Below are positions 1 to 9,012 of a stretch of 64,000 nt of DNA, piece by piece. The stretch is from Niebla homalea (Eukaryota; Ascomycota; Lecanoromycetes; Lecanorales; Ramalinaceae), in the NCBI GenBank assembly GCA_019925105.1, contig JAHGAU010000026.1, positions 682,001 to 746,000 of the forward strand, given 5' to 3'. A program made the position numbers and the translations under genes. The notes beneath the pieces were generated by a model. The model was not told the DNA's origin. It was given only the letters and a program-made list of their open reading frames with translations, and searched no databases. Within the stretch, counting starts at the first letter, position 1; each line of letters begins with the position of its first letter.

Positions 1-418
1 CCCCTATTCCACACATACACTCCAACACCTAGTATTGTTGCGTACGTCGCCAGCCTTATCGCCAGACTTATCCAGTAGATGATCGACCGTCTCATGTAAT
101 CCAGCGCTTTCATTGATAGGAAGAGGACAACGGCGAGGCCGATGATGGTGAGGACATCTGGGGAGTCGGAGGATAGACTTCTCAAGGCAGCATTCGTGAG
201 GGTGTATAGAGGGTAGAGGGTGGGGAAGAGGTAACGGTAGAAGTAGGATTGCGTTAGGAGGAGGAAGCGGTAGATGGGCGCTATGTAGGGGTGGTAGGTG
301 GTGTTGTAAGTGTTGTAGAGGTAGTATAACTGCGGTATGTAGCCTGTCGTCACCTCAGTATCCTGATAGATGCGTAGAACAGTATTTAGGACTACGGCTG
401 ACCTTGCAGAAAATCCAT
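1..418 (-). CDS. APQ12: Apq12-like nuclear envelope/ER membrane protein (3' end off window)
   Basis: Two exons are readable: 418..403 (starts MDFLQ) and 343..1, which runs off the window, so the C-terminus is missing. The 59-nt intron has a GTCAGC donor and an ACAG acceptor and joins in phase (G+GC). The protein is short, aromatic-rich (GYIPQLYYLYN) and has hydrophobic stretches, including one around VLTIIGLAVVLFLSM and another around IIYWISLAIRLATYATILG. This matches the fungal 'nuclear pore assembly and biogenesis' Apq12 family of small two-pass membrane proteins. Family members act in nuclear envelope lipid homeostasis and nuclear pore biogenesis. The gene is divergent from PRP11, about 306 bp away. 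Family assignment rests on overall pattern and topology, so confidence is moderate. Confidence 0.65.
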
Positions 419-724
419 CTTGTGCACCAGCGCAGCTTTGAAGTGAATGGAAGGATGGGATGGCTACGCGACAAAGTTACATTACGGCAAAGGTGAAGTG
501 TCGTCCCTCGTCATTCACGAGCGTATTCTGTTTGCCACTCCAAGAATCGCATAGAACTAAGACAGCTCACAAGAAGTTCCGAAAGCGCTGCTGTCATCAT
601 CTCAAGTCGCGAAGCGCGCCCGCATCACGGAAGCTTCCCGCACCAGAAAAGTGAAATATTGTTACGACTTATAATTCATTCTTCACCCCACCAAACCACT
701 ACTACAGTACTCAATTTCATAGGT
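419..724. promoter_or_regulatory. APQ12/PRP11 divergent intergenic region
   Basis: This 306-bp stretch separates two divergently transcribed genes and must hold both promoters (inference). A 64-codon ORF inside it has no recognisable family and is taken as chance. I see no defined motif. Confidence 0.4.
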
Positions 725-1495
725 ATGGATTATCAGGTAAGTCTCTACGTTCCACATTCCCATCACCGTCTCGTGTATATCTAATGTCTACAGAACAGAG
801 CCGGTTCCAAATTCGGCGGCGGCGGCGTCGCCTCCTCCAGCTCCACCAACGCCGATCGGCGCGAACGCCTCCGCAAGCTCGCCCTCGAAACCATCGACCT
901 CGATAAAGACCCTTACTTCTTCAAGAACCATGTCGGTTCCTTTGAATGCCGCCTCTGCCTCACAGTGCACCAGAACGATGGCTCCTACCTCGCCCACACC
1001 CAAGGGCGCAAGCATCAGACCAACCTCGCCCGTCGCGCAGCCCGCGAGCAAAAGGAGGGGCGCGCCAACGATCCGATGCTCGGTGTGAATATGGGTGTGG
1101 CGGTGCGTAGAAACGTAGTCAAGATCGGGCGACCAGGGTACAAGATCACGAAAACTCGGGATCCCCTGACCAGACAGCTGGGCTTGCTGTTCCAGCTTCA
1201 ATATCCGGAGATCTCGCAAGGCACGGTGCCGAGGGTGCGCTTCATGTCGGCGTACGAGCAGAAGGTGGAGGATCCGCCGGACAAGAATTATCAGTACTTG
1301 CTTGTCGCGGCAGAGCCGTATGAGACGTGCGGGTTCAAGCTGCAGGCGAGGGAGGTGGATCGGAGGGAGGGCAGATTGTGGACCTGGTTCGATGAGGATA
1401 GTAAGGAGTTTTGGATACAGGTGCTGTTCAAGACGGAGAGGGAGGAGAGGTATAGTGGTGTCCCCGGGTTGGCGCCAAGTGGACCAAGGAGGTAG
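725..1495 (+). CDS. PRP11: Splicing factor 3A subunit 2 (SF3a66/Prp11)
   Basis: Two exons, 725-736 (ATG GAT TAT CAG) and 794-1495, are separated by a 57-nt intron with a GTAAGT donor and CTAAT branch. They encode about 237 residues. The N-terminus is NRAGSKFGGGG, followed by the matrin-type C2H2 zinc finger (ECRLCLTVHQNDGSYLAHTQGRKH) and the conserved PGYKITKTRDP block. The C-terminal half (YLLVAAEPYETCGFKLQ, WTWFDEDSKEFWIQVLFK) is the hallmark SF3a66 core. Prp11 is part of the SF3a complex of U2 snRNP and helps it bind the branch site. Length is close to yeast Prp11 (266 residues), without the proline-rich tail of the human protein. The tiny first exon follows a pattern seen in several neighbours. 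Confidence 0.95.
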
Positions 1496-1752
1496 AGTTT
1501 GGGGCAGGCGAAGGTTAAACGTCCAACATTGCTACGGGCTCTTGCAAGAGATGGCGACCAGGTGAGGCGGAAGACGCCTTCAAGGCCCAAGAAAGAATTT
1601 TGAAGAATATACCCATTGAATTCGAGGCTGCTTCCAAAGCTCGTCGTCATGTCCGCTGCTTGAATGGAACGCAATGCTAAATGTAATGCAATTCACCTCT
1701 TCCGGCAATACTCAATGCTCAATGCTACTCCCTCCCACGTAGGATGCCCGAC

Positions 1753-2288
1753 TCATCTCTCATTCAGTGAATCATCGAAAGGATCCCCATAGTCTTCTGC
1801 AGAACATAGTCAACTACCTGAGAGATGACCGACGTTGCAATGGAGCAACTCACTGAGACTAAAAGACTTGTCCTCCAACTGACTCCAGGCACGCTGCCAC
1901 TCATCCCTCGCCTTCTTGTTGTTCCAGCTTGCTCCTGGCACAAACATGTCTCGCCCTCTCCTCTCCAGGCCAAGATTAACACCTTCCCCCTCGGCTGCTT
2001 CTATGAGCTCCTCAAGACCATCGGTCTGAGAGGCTTGAGTTTGCGAGGCTGGAGGCGACGCTGGCTCTATTGGCACATTTCTCGAAAATGCTGGGGCGCC
2101 TGAAGCTGAGTCTGCACTGGGCTTGGGGAACATGGCGTCCTCTGACAAGGTATCGGGTGATGAACGGGTACCCATCTGGCTGTCGCCGTCGAGATCAAGT
2201 GCTTCTTGTTGTTCTATAGTCGCTTATGTCAGACTTTATGCACATACTGTCGTTGGTGAGGGTGAGGGGAAGGTTCCTTACCTGACAT
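1753..2288 (-). CDS. Conserved small fungal protein of unknown function (FSLKDYGDPFDD motif)
   Basis: Three exons, 2288..2282 (ATGTCAG), 2213..1854 and 1796..1753, with introns of 68 and 57 nt, give 136 residues. Both junctions keep phase: MSEQQEALDLDGD at the first, and FSL|K|DYGDPFDDSLNER-stop at the second, using the GTGAGT donor. The N-terminal half is acidic and Pro/Ser/Thr-rich, probably disordered. The C-terminal 45 residues are dense and conserved-looking: MFVPGASWNNKKARDEWQRAW, then SQLEDKSFSLKDYGDPFDD. I see no signal peptide or membrane segment. I recognise the C-terminal block as the kind of motif shared by short Pezizomycotina proteins but know no function. It is convergent with PRP11 and divergent from the SUZ gene. 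Confidence 0.7.
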
Positions 2289-2680
2289 TGAAGTGTCGTG
2301 CCTACAGTGATTATCAAGCGCAATGGGAAGCGACCGACTGAATGCTACCTTAGGTAGCGTATTTTCACCTTGAGGGTTGCGGAGAAACAAGCCACAGCCG
2401 AATCAAGCTCCTTGGAACCGCCCCACCAGCGGGCCTAGAGACCCACCAACAAAACGCCGCCTCTAAGGACCCTGGCGACTTTTCGTCCCATGCGTGACGT
2501 CCTCTTCCTCACCACTCATCCGCAGTCTTGTCTTTCAAGTCTGTCTAATTTCAGCAGCTTGCACAGCTTCTCTATCACCCGTAGCAGCTGACCTTGGCTT
2601 TCAGCTTGACAAGTTCAGTATCTTGTCAAATTTGACCGGCATCTCACCGCTCACATTCACCTCCAAAACCTCTGAAAATC

Positions 2681-3510
2681 ATGTCAAAAAAGGCAGATGC
2701 ATGGGACGACGACTGGATACAAAAGACTGATGTGGGCCATCCTAGCAACGTCATGACGATTCGCATACCTAATAACCTATTCTAGACCCAGCCCGTCACT
2801 CCAAAACCAGCTCAGTCGGCCACAAAGCTTTCAAAGCAGGAGCGCCGAGCCAAGCAAGCCGAGTTCAACAAACAGATATGGCAAGATGCGTGCGTGAGCA
2901 AATGACATGAAGCGCGTCGCATTGACTGACTTGGTCCCTCAGTGAGAAAGAACAGGAGGATAACTACTTCCTTAGGGCCCACGATGTCGTACCACTCAAG
3001 TCCGACTTCAAGCCCACCATGAAGGTCCTGAGTCGCAAACCAAATGCAAAGACAGGAGCCACTCTTGATGGAATCGGCCAGCTCAACCTCGAAGACGACG
3101 ATGACGAGGATGACGATGCGGCCAAAACTGTCTTGACACCCGAGCAGCAGAAGGAGAAGGCCCAGCGTGAGCGGGAAGAGAAGGCTAAAGCATACGAACA
3201 GCGACGGCGGGAACTCTTCGGTAACGGCGACAGTCTGAACGGGGCTGCATCTAGCAAGAGAGGCGGGCCTGGAGGCAGTCCCCGGAATCAGAGCAGAGCC
3301 AACAGAGGCAATGACAGCCGGCCTTCGTCTGCGGCAAGCTCTAGTGCTCGACAGCTTTTCGATCCAAGTGAATCAGCAAAGCCGGATCATATGAGACCTC
3401 AAAGGGAAGTCCAACCAAACGAAATGCAGCCCATCCGCCAACCCACTATGCCCGATCCCAGCGGACCAAAAAGCTTTGGCTTTGCCACACGAGGCGGTCG
3501 TACAAATTGA
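2681..3510 (+). CDS. SUZ-domain RNA-associated protein
   Basis: Three exons, 2681-2731, 2786-2889 and 2943-3510, with introns of 54 and 53 nt, give 240 residues. Translation reads MSKKADAWDDDWIQKTD, then a Lys/Arg-rich ERRAKQAEFNKQIW stretch, then DVVPLKSDFKPTMKVLSRKP. An acidic run (LEDDDDEDDDAAK) follows, and then a charged helix REREEKAKAYEQRRRELFG. The KVLSRKP motif and the YEQRRRELFG helix resemble the SUZ domain, which binds RNA and is often paired with R3H domains. The C-terminus is Gly/Ser/Pro-rich and ends in GFATRGGRTN, a SUZ-C-like tail. A role in mRNA binding or turnover is inferred from the family. The third exon is long and uninterrupted. Confidence 0.75.
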
Positions 3511-4386
3511 ACCTTGACCGGAAGTCAAGACAGAGCATTGGCGTCATTATATAGGCTATGCGAACAGCTCTAACATTGAATGTCGTCCTCGAACATGGAC
3601 GAAGTCCTCCAGTGTAATGTAGGTCTTTGTGGAAGCCTACATGCACGGACAGTCATACCCAGAAAACAAATCGCTTCCGAGGCTCCAAAGAAGGCTTTCA
3701 CCGGTGAGTCCAAGGAAGAACTCATCAAGGATCTCTCCCTTTCCTATAAGGCTGTAAGAAGCCTTTGAATCCGACGGTTTAGGGCTTTAGGTGGTAAAAA
3801 TCTGTCCAGAGTCTCTTCTTGCAGGGCCTTTACAATCGTGGAAGAAACAACGTCCACTTAAAAGACTCTCTCGGGACCTGCTTATCAGATGGGCAAAGTC
3901 AGGGTGTTCCAAGCAAGGAGTTGCTTCGGCAGCTTCGTGTTCAGAGAATAAGGGCTAGCCGTACTCAGGCCCACTTTTCAGAAGGCGAGCGATGAGGCCT
4001 TTGACCCTCGCAGCATCCGACAGATGCACGCCGTCTTGTGGCGGTAGGGTCGACGCTGCTCATTGTGTTGAGCTGCAATCCGCAACAGCGAAGAGTCAGG
4101 ACGTGACTACGACGGCTTCAGTTCATAAAATTTTCCAGAAGTATATTGATTATTGAGATGAACGATAAAAAGGACTGGCAATCATTGTGAAATCACATTG
4201 GAAATTTTACGGGGAGATGGGGATTCAGCGGCCATTTGCTGTGAATGGCACCAGGGGAATGTTGGGGACACTCAAGTTCTCATCTTCATATCTCGGGGGA
4301 CATGTTGGGCAATGAACGAGGAATCATAGAGGAACTGTGAATTCTATTTTCGATATCGAGTTCCCCGTGCGAAAGATCACTTCATC
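3511..4386. other. Convergent intergenic region, SUZ gene to NAR1
   Basis: 876 bp between two converging genes, presumably 3' UTRs and terminators. A 62-codon ORF at 3580-3768 has no recognisable family and no splice extension I can support. I see nothing else. Confidence 0.4.
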
Positions 4387-6144
4387 TCACCACTTTGATG
4401 CCACCTCCAGTGCCCTCCCATTCTCCGCTCCACCAACTTTGCCAACATCGCTTTCCACTGCCCGATAACTCGTCTCCACCAGCTTCTCGAGTGGTATCTC
4501 CGTGGTTTGCTCCCAATGCTCCAACACCTTATGGATGTATCTTGGAGAAATACCATCTACCTCATCGTCGCCGTGGTCGTCGTTGACGTCGTCGTCAACT
4601 GTATCACCCATCTCCACGTCTCCCTGGCCATCCGCATCATCCTCTCCTTCACTTCCTGAAGACAAAGAGAAGTACGCCTCATCCACTTTACCCAGCCATT
4701 CCTTTTGCCCCAGCGCCCCCTCTACCGTGTTCCCCTTACCAATCTGCCCCGGCAAATCATCCACCTTGATCTGGCCCCCACCATTGGTGCAACCGCCCGG
4801 ACATGCCATCACCTCGACGTAAGCATAGTCCAACACCCCAGCACCACCTTTGGAGGCTAATCTGCTGCGAGCGCCAGGCATCCGGCTCTTCTTCGGAGGC
4901 GCCATCTTGCGGACGAGGTTCTGGATGTTGTGGAACCCGTAGTAGCGGGCCGCTTTAAAAAGGGGCGGCTGCGGTGGGGAGACAGCGGCGTCTGATGAGG
5001 GAGGAGGGGTGATGGTGTATTCAATCACATCGGCGTTGCGGCCGCGGGTGGTGGTGAGGTGGCTGTGTGGATGGAGCGCAAGTTGTGTTTGGAGGATGTG
5101 ATGGAGGTAGCCGCCTGAAGTGCCTGCTTCCGGGGTTTGTTTGCTTCTCTGTTGTACTCTGCTAGGTTTGCGTCCACGTGGGAAGGTTTCCTTGGGGTAG
5201 AAGAAGTTGTCGAAGATGGGGTCAGGGAACGGTTCACGGGGGGGTGGGTGGCGAGGGAGACTGGGAAAGCTGATGCCGCGGGTGTCGGCCAGCATGAGCA
5301 GCTCGCGGGCTGTGATCACGCAGTCGACATCCCGGGTAGGCGGCAGAATATCATTCGCCGAAGGGTCTTTCCGCCAGAAGGTATCTGTCAACTCTTCGCG
5401 CGAGGCCTCCAGTTTTTTGTCGAAGCACGGCATGACTGCAACATGCCAGATCTGATCCGGTCGAATATCGAGACATCTGCTTATCACCGACTTCAAAAGT
5501 GTTCCCGTGAGCGCTTGAGGTGATTTGAGGTGCGAAAGGTGGGGAAGGATGTGAGGGTGTGTCTTTTCAGCGTAGCATATCCAGCCCGGGCAGGCTGAGC
5601 TAACAATCGGACGCTTAGGTAAAGTGGCTGACGGACTGCCAGCAGATGGTGACTGAAGGATCTCTTCGGCACCGAGAACTAAACTTGCTCCACGCATAGC
5701 ATTGGTGTCCACGATCCATTTAAATGCATTCTCATATTTTCCTCCTCTTGCTAGACCGTCTGGCCCTGCCAGCAGTTGTTCAATCATAAACCCTGCTACC
5801 TGTTCGGATACATCATACGTCGCAGCTATACTCGCCCTCACTTGCGGGCTAACGCTTGCGACAAATATCTTGCCTTCGGTATCAAGCACATTGAGGACTT
5901 CGGCATGAGACTGCAAGGAGACCAGTACAGCCTCAGCGGATGTGACGCATCCCGAACAGGCTAGGCAGTCCGTCAACGATATCTGAGCAGGGGCGGTCTC
6001 CCCCTGGAGTTGGCCCTCTTTGGCGACCTCATAAGAGTTGCTGGCATCAGGGCGCTGTTTCGGGAGAGTTTCAACGGGCTTGATGCATGCGACGCCTGGC
6101 GAAATGAAATCATTGAGATCGTCAGCAGAGAGAATTGCCGACAT
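4387..6144 (-). CDS. NAR1: Cytosolic Fe-S cluster assembly factor Nar1
   Basis: Single-exon ORF of 585 residues. It is related to iron-only hydrogenases but acts in the cytosolic iron-sulfur assembly (CIA) machinery, passing Fe-S clusters to extramitochondrial targets. The N-terminal cluster ligands are visible as Cys20 plus Cys60, Cys63 and Cys66 (CLACSGC). The hydrogenase-like core shows [19 protein letters not shown] and [13 protein letters not shown], which carry the C-terminal cluster cysteines. A Pro/Ser-rich insert and a long Asp/Glu stretch ([20 protein letters not shown]) near the C-terminus look species-specific. The gene is convergent with the SUZ gene and divergent from TRP4. Confidence 0.95.
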   Translation of the reverse strand: MSAILSADDLNDFISPGVACIKPVETLPKQRPDASNSYEVAKEGQLQGETAPAQISLTDCLACSGCVTSAEAVLVSLQSHAEVLNVLDTEGKIFVASVSPQVRASIAATYDVSEQVAGFMIEQLLAGPDGLARGGKYENAFKWIVDTNAMRGASLVLGAEEILQSPSAGSPSATLPKRPIVSSACPGWICYAEKTHPHILPHLSHLKSPQALTGTLLKSVISRCLDIRPDQIWHVAVMPCFDKKLEASREELTDTFWRKDPSANDILPPTRDVDCVITARELLMLADTRGISFPSLPRHPPPREPFPDPIFDNFFYPKETFPRGRKPSRVQQRSKQTPEAGTSGGYLHHILQTQLALHPHSHLTTTRGRNADVIEYTITPPPSSDAAVSPPQPPLFKAARYYGFHNIQNLVRKMAPPKKSRMPGARSRLASKGGAGVLDYAYVEVMACPGGCTNGGGQIKVDDLPGQIGKGNTVEGALGQKEWLGKVDEAYFSLSSGSEGEDDADGQGDVEMGDTVDDDVNDDHGDDEVDGISPRYIHKVLEHWEQTTEIPLEKLVETSYRAVESDVGKVGGAENGRALEVASKW

Positions 6145-6690
6145 TCCCTAGATCAGACAGCGAAATGATGGAACACTTCATGTGAAGGAAAGACATTTGT
6201 GCTGGCGAAAATGCAAGCCGATAACGGTATGGAAACATGATGGATGTTTTGTCATAGTGGCGACTGGCGAATAATTAGAAATTCAATCTGGGAGGCTTAA
6301 GATTGGCCGGCTAGCCGCGGTTGGCGCCCCCTCGTTAGCCTTTCGGTGCCAAACGAGGCCCAGAAGACAGAAGTTGAAAGGCTGAGCTTGCATAGCCGAC
6401 TGTTGTATGACGGGCGCAGTAAGGAAGACACCTTATATAAAAGTATAGCAAGGGTTCCCGGATATCTTGAGGAATCGAGAAACATACGCATCAGGTAACG
6501 TAAGGGTCTTGCGGGGCCGGATTCATGTTTCTTATTTTCGTTGCTTGATTCATTCATTTGTAATTGAAAAATCTATTCTGCATCCCCAGATGCAGCCTGA
6601 GTCATCGGCATGATCTAGAGTATTGCCTCAAGAGGACTGCTCGAGCGAGGTTTGAAGGTAGTCTGGGAACCAACCTCTACGTGCACCACC
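6145..6690. promoter_or_regulatory. NAR1/TRP4 divergent intergenic region
   Basis: 546 bp carrying both promoters (inference). It holds a perfect Gcn4/Cpc1-type site near TRP4, listed separately. The minus ORF at 6297-6557 has no family resemblance and is not called. Confidence 0.45.
6598..6605 (+). promoter_or_regulatory. Gcn4/CpcA-type site (TGAGTCAT) upstream of TRP4
   Basis: TGAGTCAT is the reverse complement of ATGACTCA, an exact match to the Gcn4/Cpc1/CpcA consensus RTGACTCA. It lies 86 bp upstream of the TRP4 ATG. Cross-pathway (general amino acid) control of tryptophan genes by this bZIP factor is established in fungi, so placement and sequence agree. Binding itself is inferred. Confidence 0.6.
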
Positions 6691-8115
6691 ATGATATCAA
6701 TATCGCCGTTGTTAAAAAAGCTGGTAGGTCATTTACCAATTGAAGAACTTGAAATCACAAATGCTCGGGAATCGCTGCCCAGAGAGAGCGTCAACTTACA
6801 ACCTCGGCACTGTCTCCTCATTGGGTTGTTGAAGGCGCATGGCTACTCACTAAATGCAAGCGAGTCGAGAATGCTGGAAGATATGCTCGACGATGAGGAA
6901 CAGCTGACATCCGATGGCATGCCTGCGGTCTCCATAGCAAGCCTCCTCAAGCTTCTGATCCATAACGGAAGGATTCAACCAGATTCTATAGCAGTCGCTG
7001 TGGCTTTCATTTTTGATAACAAGCTTTCCACACCGCAATGCGCGCTGCTGCTGGGGCTCTTGGCATACACGGGCTATGACAGAAATCCCCAAGTCCTTGC
7101 GAAGACTGGCAAGACGATGAGAGCTGCAGCGGATCAGATCGACCGCCAAGCGCTGCGCATCGCGGTTGGCAAGGCGTCTCGGGCGTTTGGGAGGTACGAA
7201 GGAGGTCTTTGTGATATTGTTGGTACGGGAGGTGACGGTCATTCAACCTTCAATGTTTCGACAACGGCATCGATCGTTGCATCGTCCATCTTGCTGCTGA
7301 GCAAACACGGCAACAGAGCTTCTTCATCCACATCCGGATCAGCTGACCTACTTCAAGCTATCCGACCCAAAGGGCCGATCATAGAGGCGGTCACTGCGCA
7401 GACGCTGCCAAAGCTGTACGGGCAATCTTCATACGCCTTCCTATTCGCTCCTATCTTTCACCCTGGCATGGGCTTTGTTGGTCCCATACGCAAAGACCTC
7501 GGCATAAGGACCATATTTAATGTGCTGGGTCCGCTAGCAAACCCTGCAGAGGGACAGATAGAAGCACGAATTGTCGGCATACCGCAACAACGGATGGGCC
7601 CGATATTCGCCGAAGCTCTCAGCCTGACTGGTGCAGAGAAAGTGATGGTAGTCTGTGGGGCTGAGAATCTTGACGAAATCAGCTGCGCTGGCAAATCAAA
7701 TTGCTGGAATGTCGTCGATGGCAAAACATCTCCATCGATTGAGGCCTTCCAAGTGGAACCGGCCGACTTTGGCCTTTGCACGCATCCCCTATCTGACGTG
7801 GCTGGTGGCAAGTCTCCATCAGAAAATGCCGAAATCCTGCTAGATTTGCTGGAGAACAGACTGAACGCGGATCACCCAATTCTGGATTTCGTGTTGCTGA
7901 ACACCGCCGCACTCTTAGCTGTATCTGGCGCCTGTGAAGATCCCATTGAGGGTCTGCAAAATGGTGACTCTGATGTCGTTATCAGGGAACGAGGACCAGG
8001 AGGCCAGCGTTGGAAAGAAGGTGTCCGGCTTGCAAAGAAAGCAATAGAAAGCGGCAAGGCGCTGGACTCTTTACACAAATATATTGAGGCAACTCATAGC
8101 TTGCAAATGAGATGA
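6691..8115 (+). CDS. TRP4: Anthranilate phosphoribosyltransferase
   Basis: Single exon, 474 residues from ATG 6691. The frame is open upstream only from a TTG, so the first ATG is chosen. The enzyme transfers phosphoribose from PRPP to anthranilate, the second committed step of tryptophan synthesis. The glycine-rich PRPP loop is DIVGTGGDG (Gly178 onward), followed by FNVSTTASIVAS, KHGNRASSS and GSADLL, all TrpD/Trp4 signatures. IFNVLGPLANPA and the metal-binding LDEIS motif are also present. The roughly 480-residue length is larger than bacterial TrpD because of an extended N-terminal helical region. A Gcn4-type site upstream fits amino acid control. Confidence 0.96.
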   Translation: MISISPLLKKLVGHLPIEELEITNARESLPRESVNLQPRHCLLIGLLKAHGYSLNASESRMLEDMLDDEEQLTSDGMPAVSIASLLKLLIHNGRIQPDSIAVAVAFIFDNKLSTPQCALLLGLLAYTGYDRNPQVLAKTGKTMRAAADQIDRQALRIAVGKASRAFGRYEGGLCDIVGTGGDGHSTFNVSTTASIVASSILLLSKHGNRASSSTSGSADLLQAIRPKGPIIEAVTAQTLPKLYGQSSYAFLFAPIFHPGMGFVGPIRKDLGIRTIFNVLGPLANPAEGQIEARIVGIPQQRMGPIFAEALSLTGAEKVMVVCGAENLDEISCAGKSNCWNVVDGKTSPSIEAFQVEPADFGLCTHPLSDVAGGKSPSENAEILLDLLENRLNADHPILDFVLLNTAALLAVSGACEDPIEGLQNGDSDVVIRERGPGGQRWKEGVRLAKKAIESGKALDSLHKYIEATHSLQMR

Positions 8116-8327
8116 CGTCAACATTCGCAATCACCTTCCATTCGAAGTCTCTTTTCGTCTTCTGTTATGGTTTCCATTTGTGCCCCTGGTCTCCTTACTC
8201 CTTCAGTTGGAATTCAATATTTCCTTCCCGTCTAGGACTGAGGTCCGCGAATTGCAGTCTATCCCGGTACCAATTCATAATGTATGTTTGCATGCCACTC
8301 TGATGTAACTTCTTGTCCATGGCGTCG

Positions 8328-8615
8328 TCATCTTGCCTCGAATTGCACCATCCTAGAGATGTAGAAGTAAGCAGCTTCCTTGTGATATTTCAATGACTAG
8401 GGTCTATGCACTGACCTTTTGGTCCTCTCCTTGTAGAGTACTCTATGACCACATTCTTTGCATCGTATCGGATCTCCCTTCTTCAAAGCCACTTTATTGT
8501 TACACTCTCCGCACAGGTATTGTGTCAGTGGCCCAGAGACATCTGTTGTGCCCTGACTCCCAAGTCCGGATCCTTGGCTATTAAGAGTGGGCGGCACGTA
8601 GCCCTCGCGGGACAT
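8328..8615 (-). CDS. RPB12: RNA polymerase I/II/III shared subunit Rpb12 (ABC10-alpha)
   Basis: Two exons, 8615..8416 and 8352..8328, with a 63-nt intron (GTCAGT donor, CTCTAG acceptor), give 74 residues. The zinc ribbon reads YLCGECNNKVALKKGDPIRC followed by KECGHRVLYKERTKR, supplying the four zinc-binding cysteines (CxxC...CxxC). The last exon supplies only MVQFEAR, the invariant Rpb12 C-terminus, which confirms the splice. The subunit is shared by all three nuclear RNA polymerases. The N-terminus (MSREGYVPPTLNSQGS) is variable, as in other fungi. The gene is convergent with TRP4 and divergent from DIS3. Confidence 0.95.
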
Positions 8616-9012
8616 TTCGTCGAGTTGATGGACTTTTGAAAGGTGAGAACAGCCTTTGTGAAGATGTCTTGTGCGATGTGATATGTAGGATGACAAAAAA
8701 AGGACGATTCCGTTCTGGTGGCTTGGGTGGTTCCACCAGTTCCACATGTTGAAGTGTTGAAGCCTAGTGTTAGGGCAAGATCTGTGTCTTATTTCTGGGC
8801 AAATCCTCATATCAAAATTCCAATTGTATTCAAGGCACCCCAGGATTTTCGCAGTCCGGTACGGTAGGTTTTGACACAGACTGCGTAATTGAACTTCGTC
8901 CCCCTACCATGCGTCTGTCATCATGATATTCTGAGGATTCAACCAAGCTCGCGTATCAGGCTTTTGTCGTGGCTAGCAAAAAGATAGTCTCATTTCTTGA
9001 AGGAGGCCAAAT
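8616..9012. promoter_or_regulatory. RPB12/DIS3 divergent intergenic region
   Basis: 397 bp holding both promoters (inference). I see no specific motif and no further gene. Confidence 0.4.

Noticed and set aside
3580..3768. 62-codon ORF after the SUZ gene
   Set aside because: No homology pattern and it falls in the 3' region of converging genes.
6652..6690. Upstream extension of TRP4 from TTG 6652
   Set aside because: It has no ATG, and the protein starting at ATG 6691 fits the family. Similar TTG-started extensions at SLD3 and the LIM gene were also discarded.
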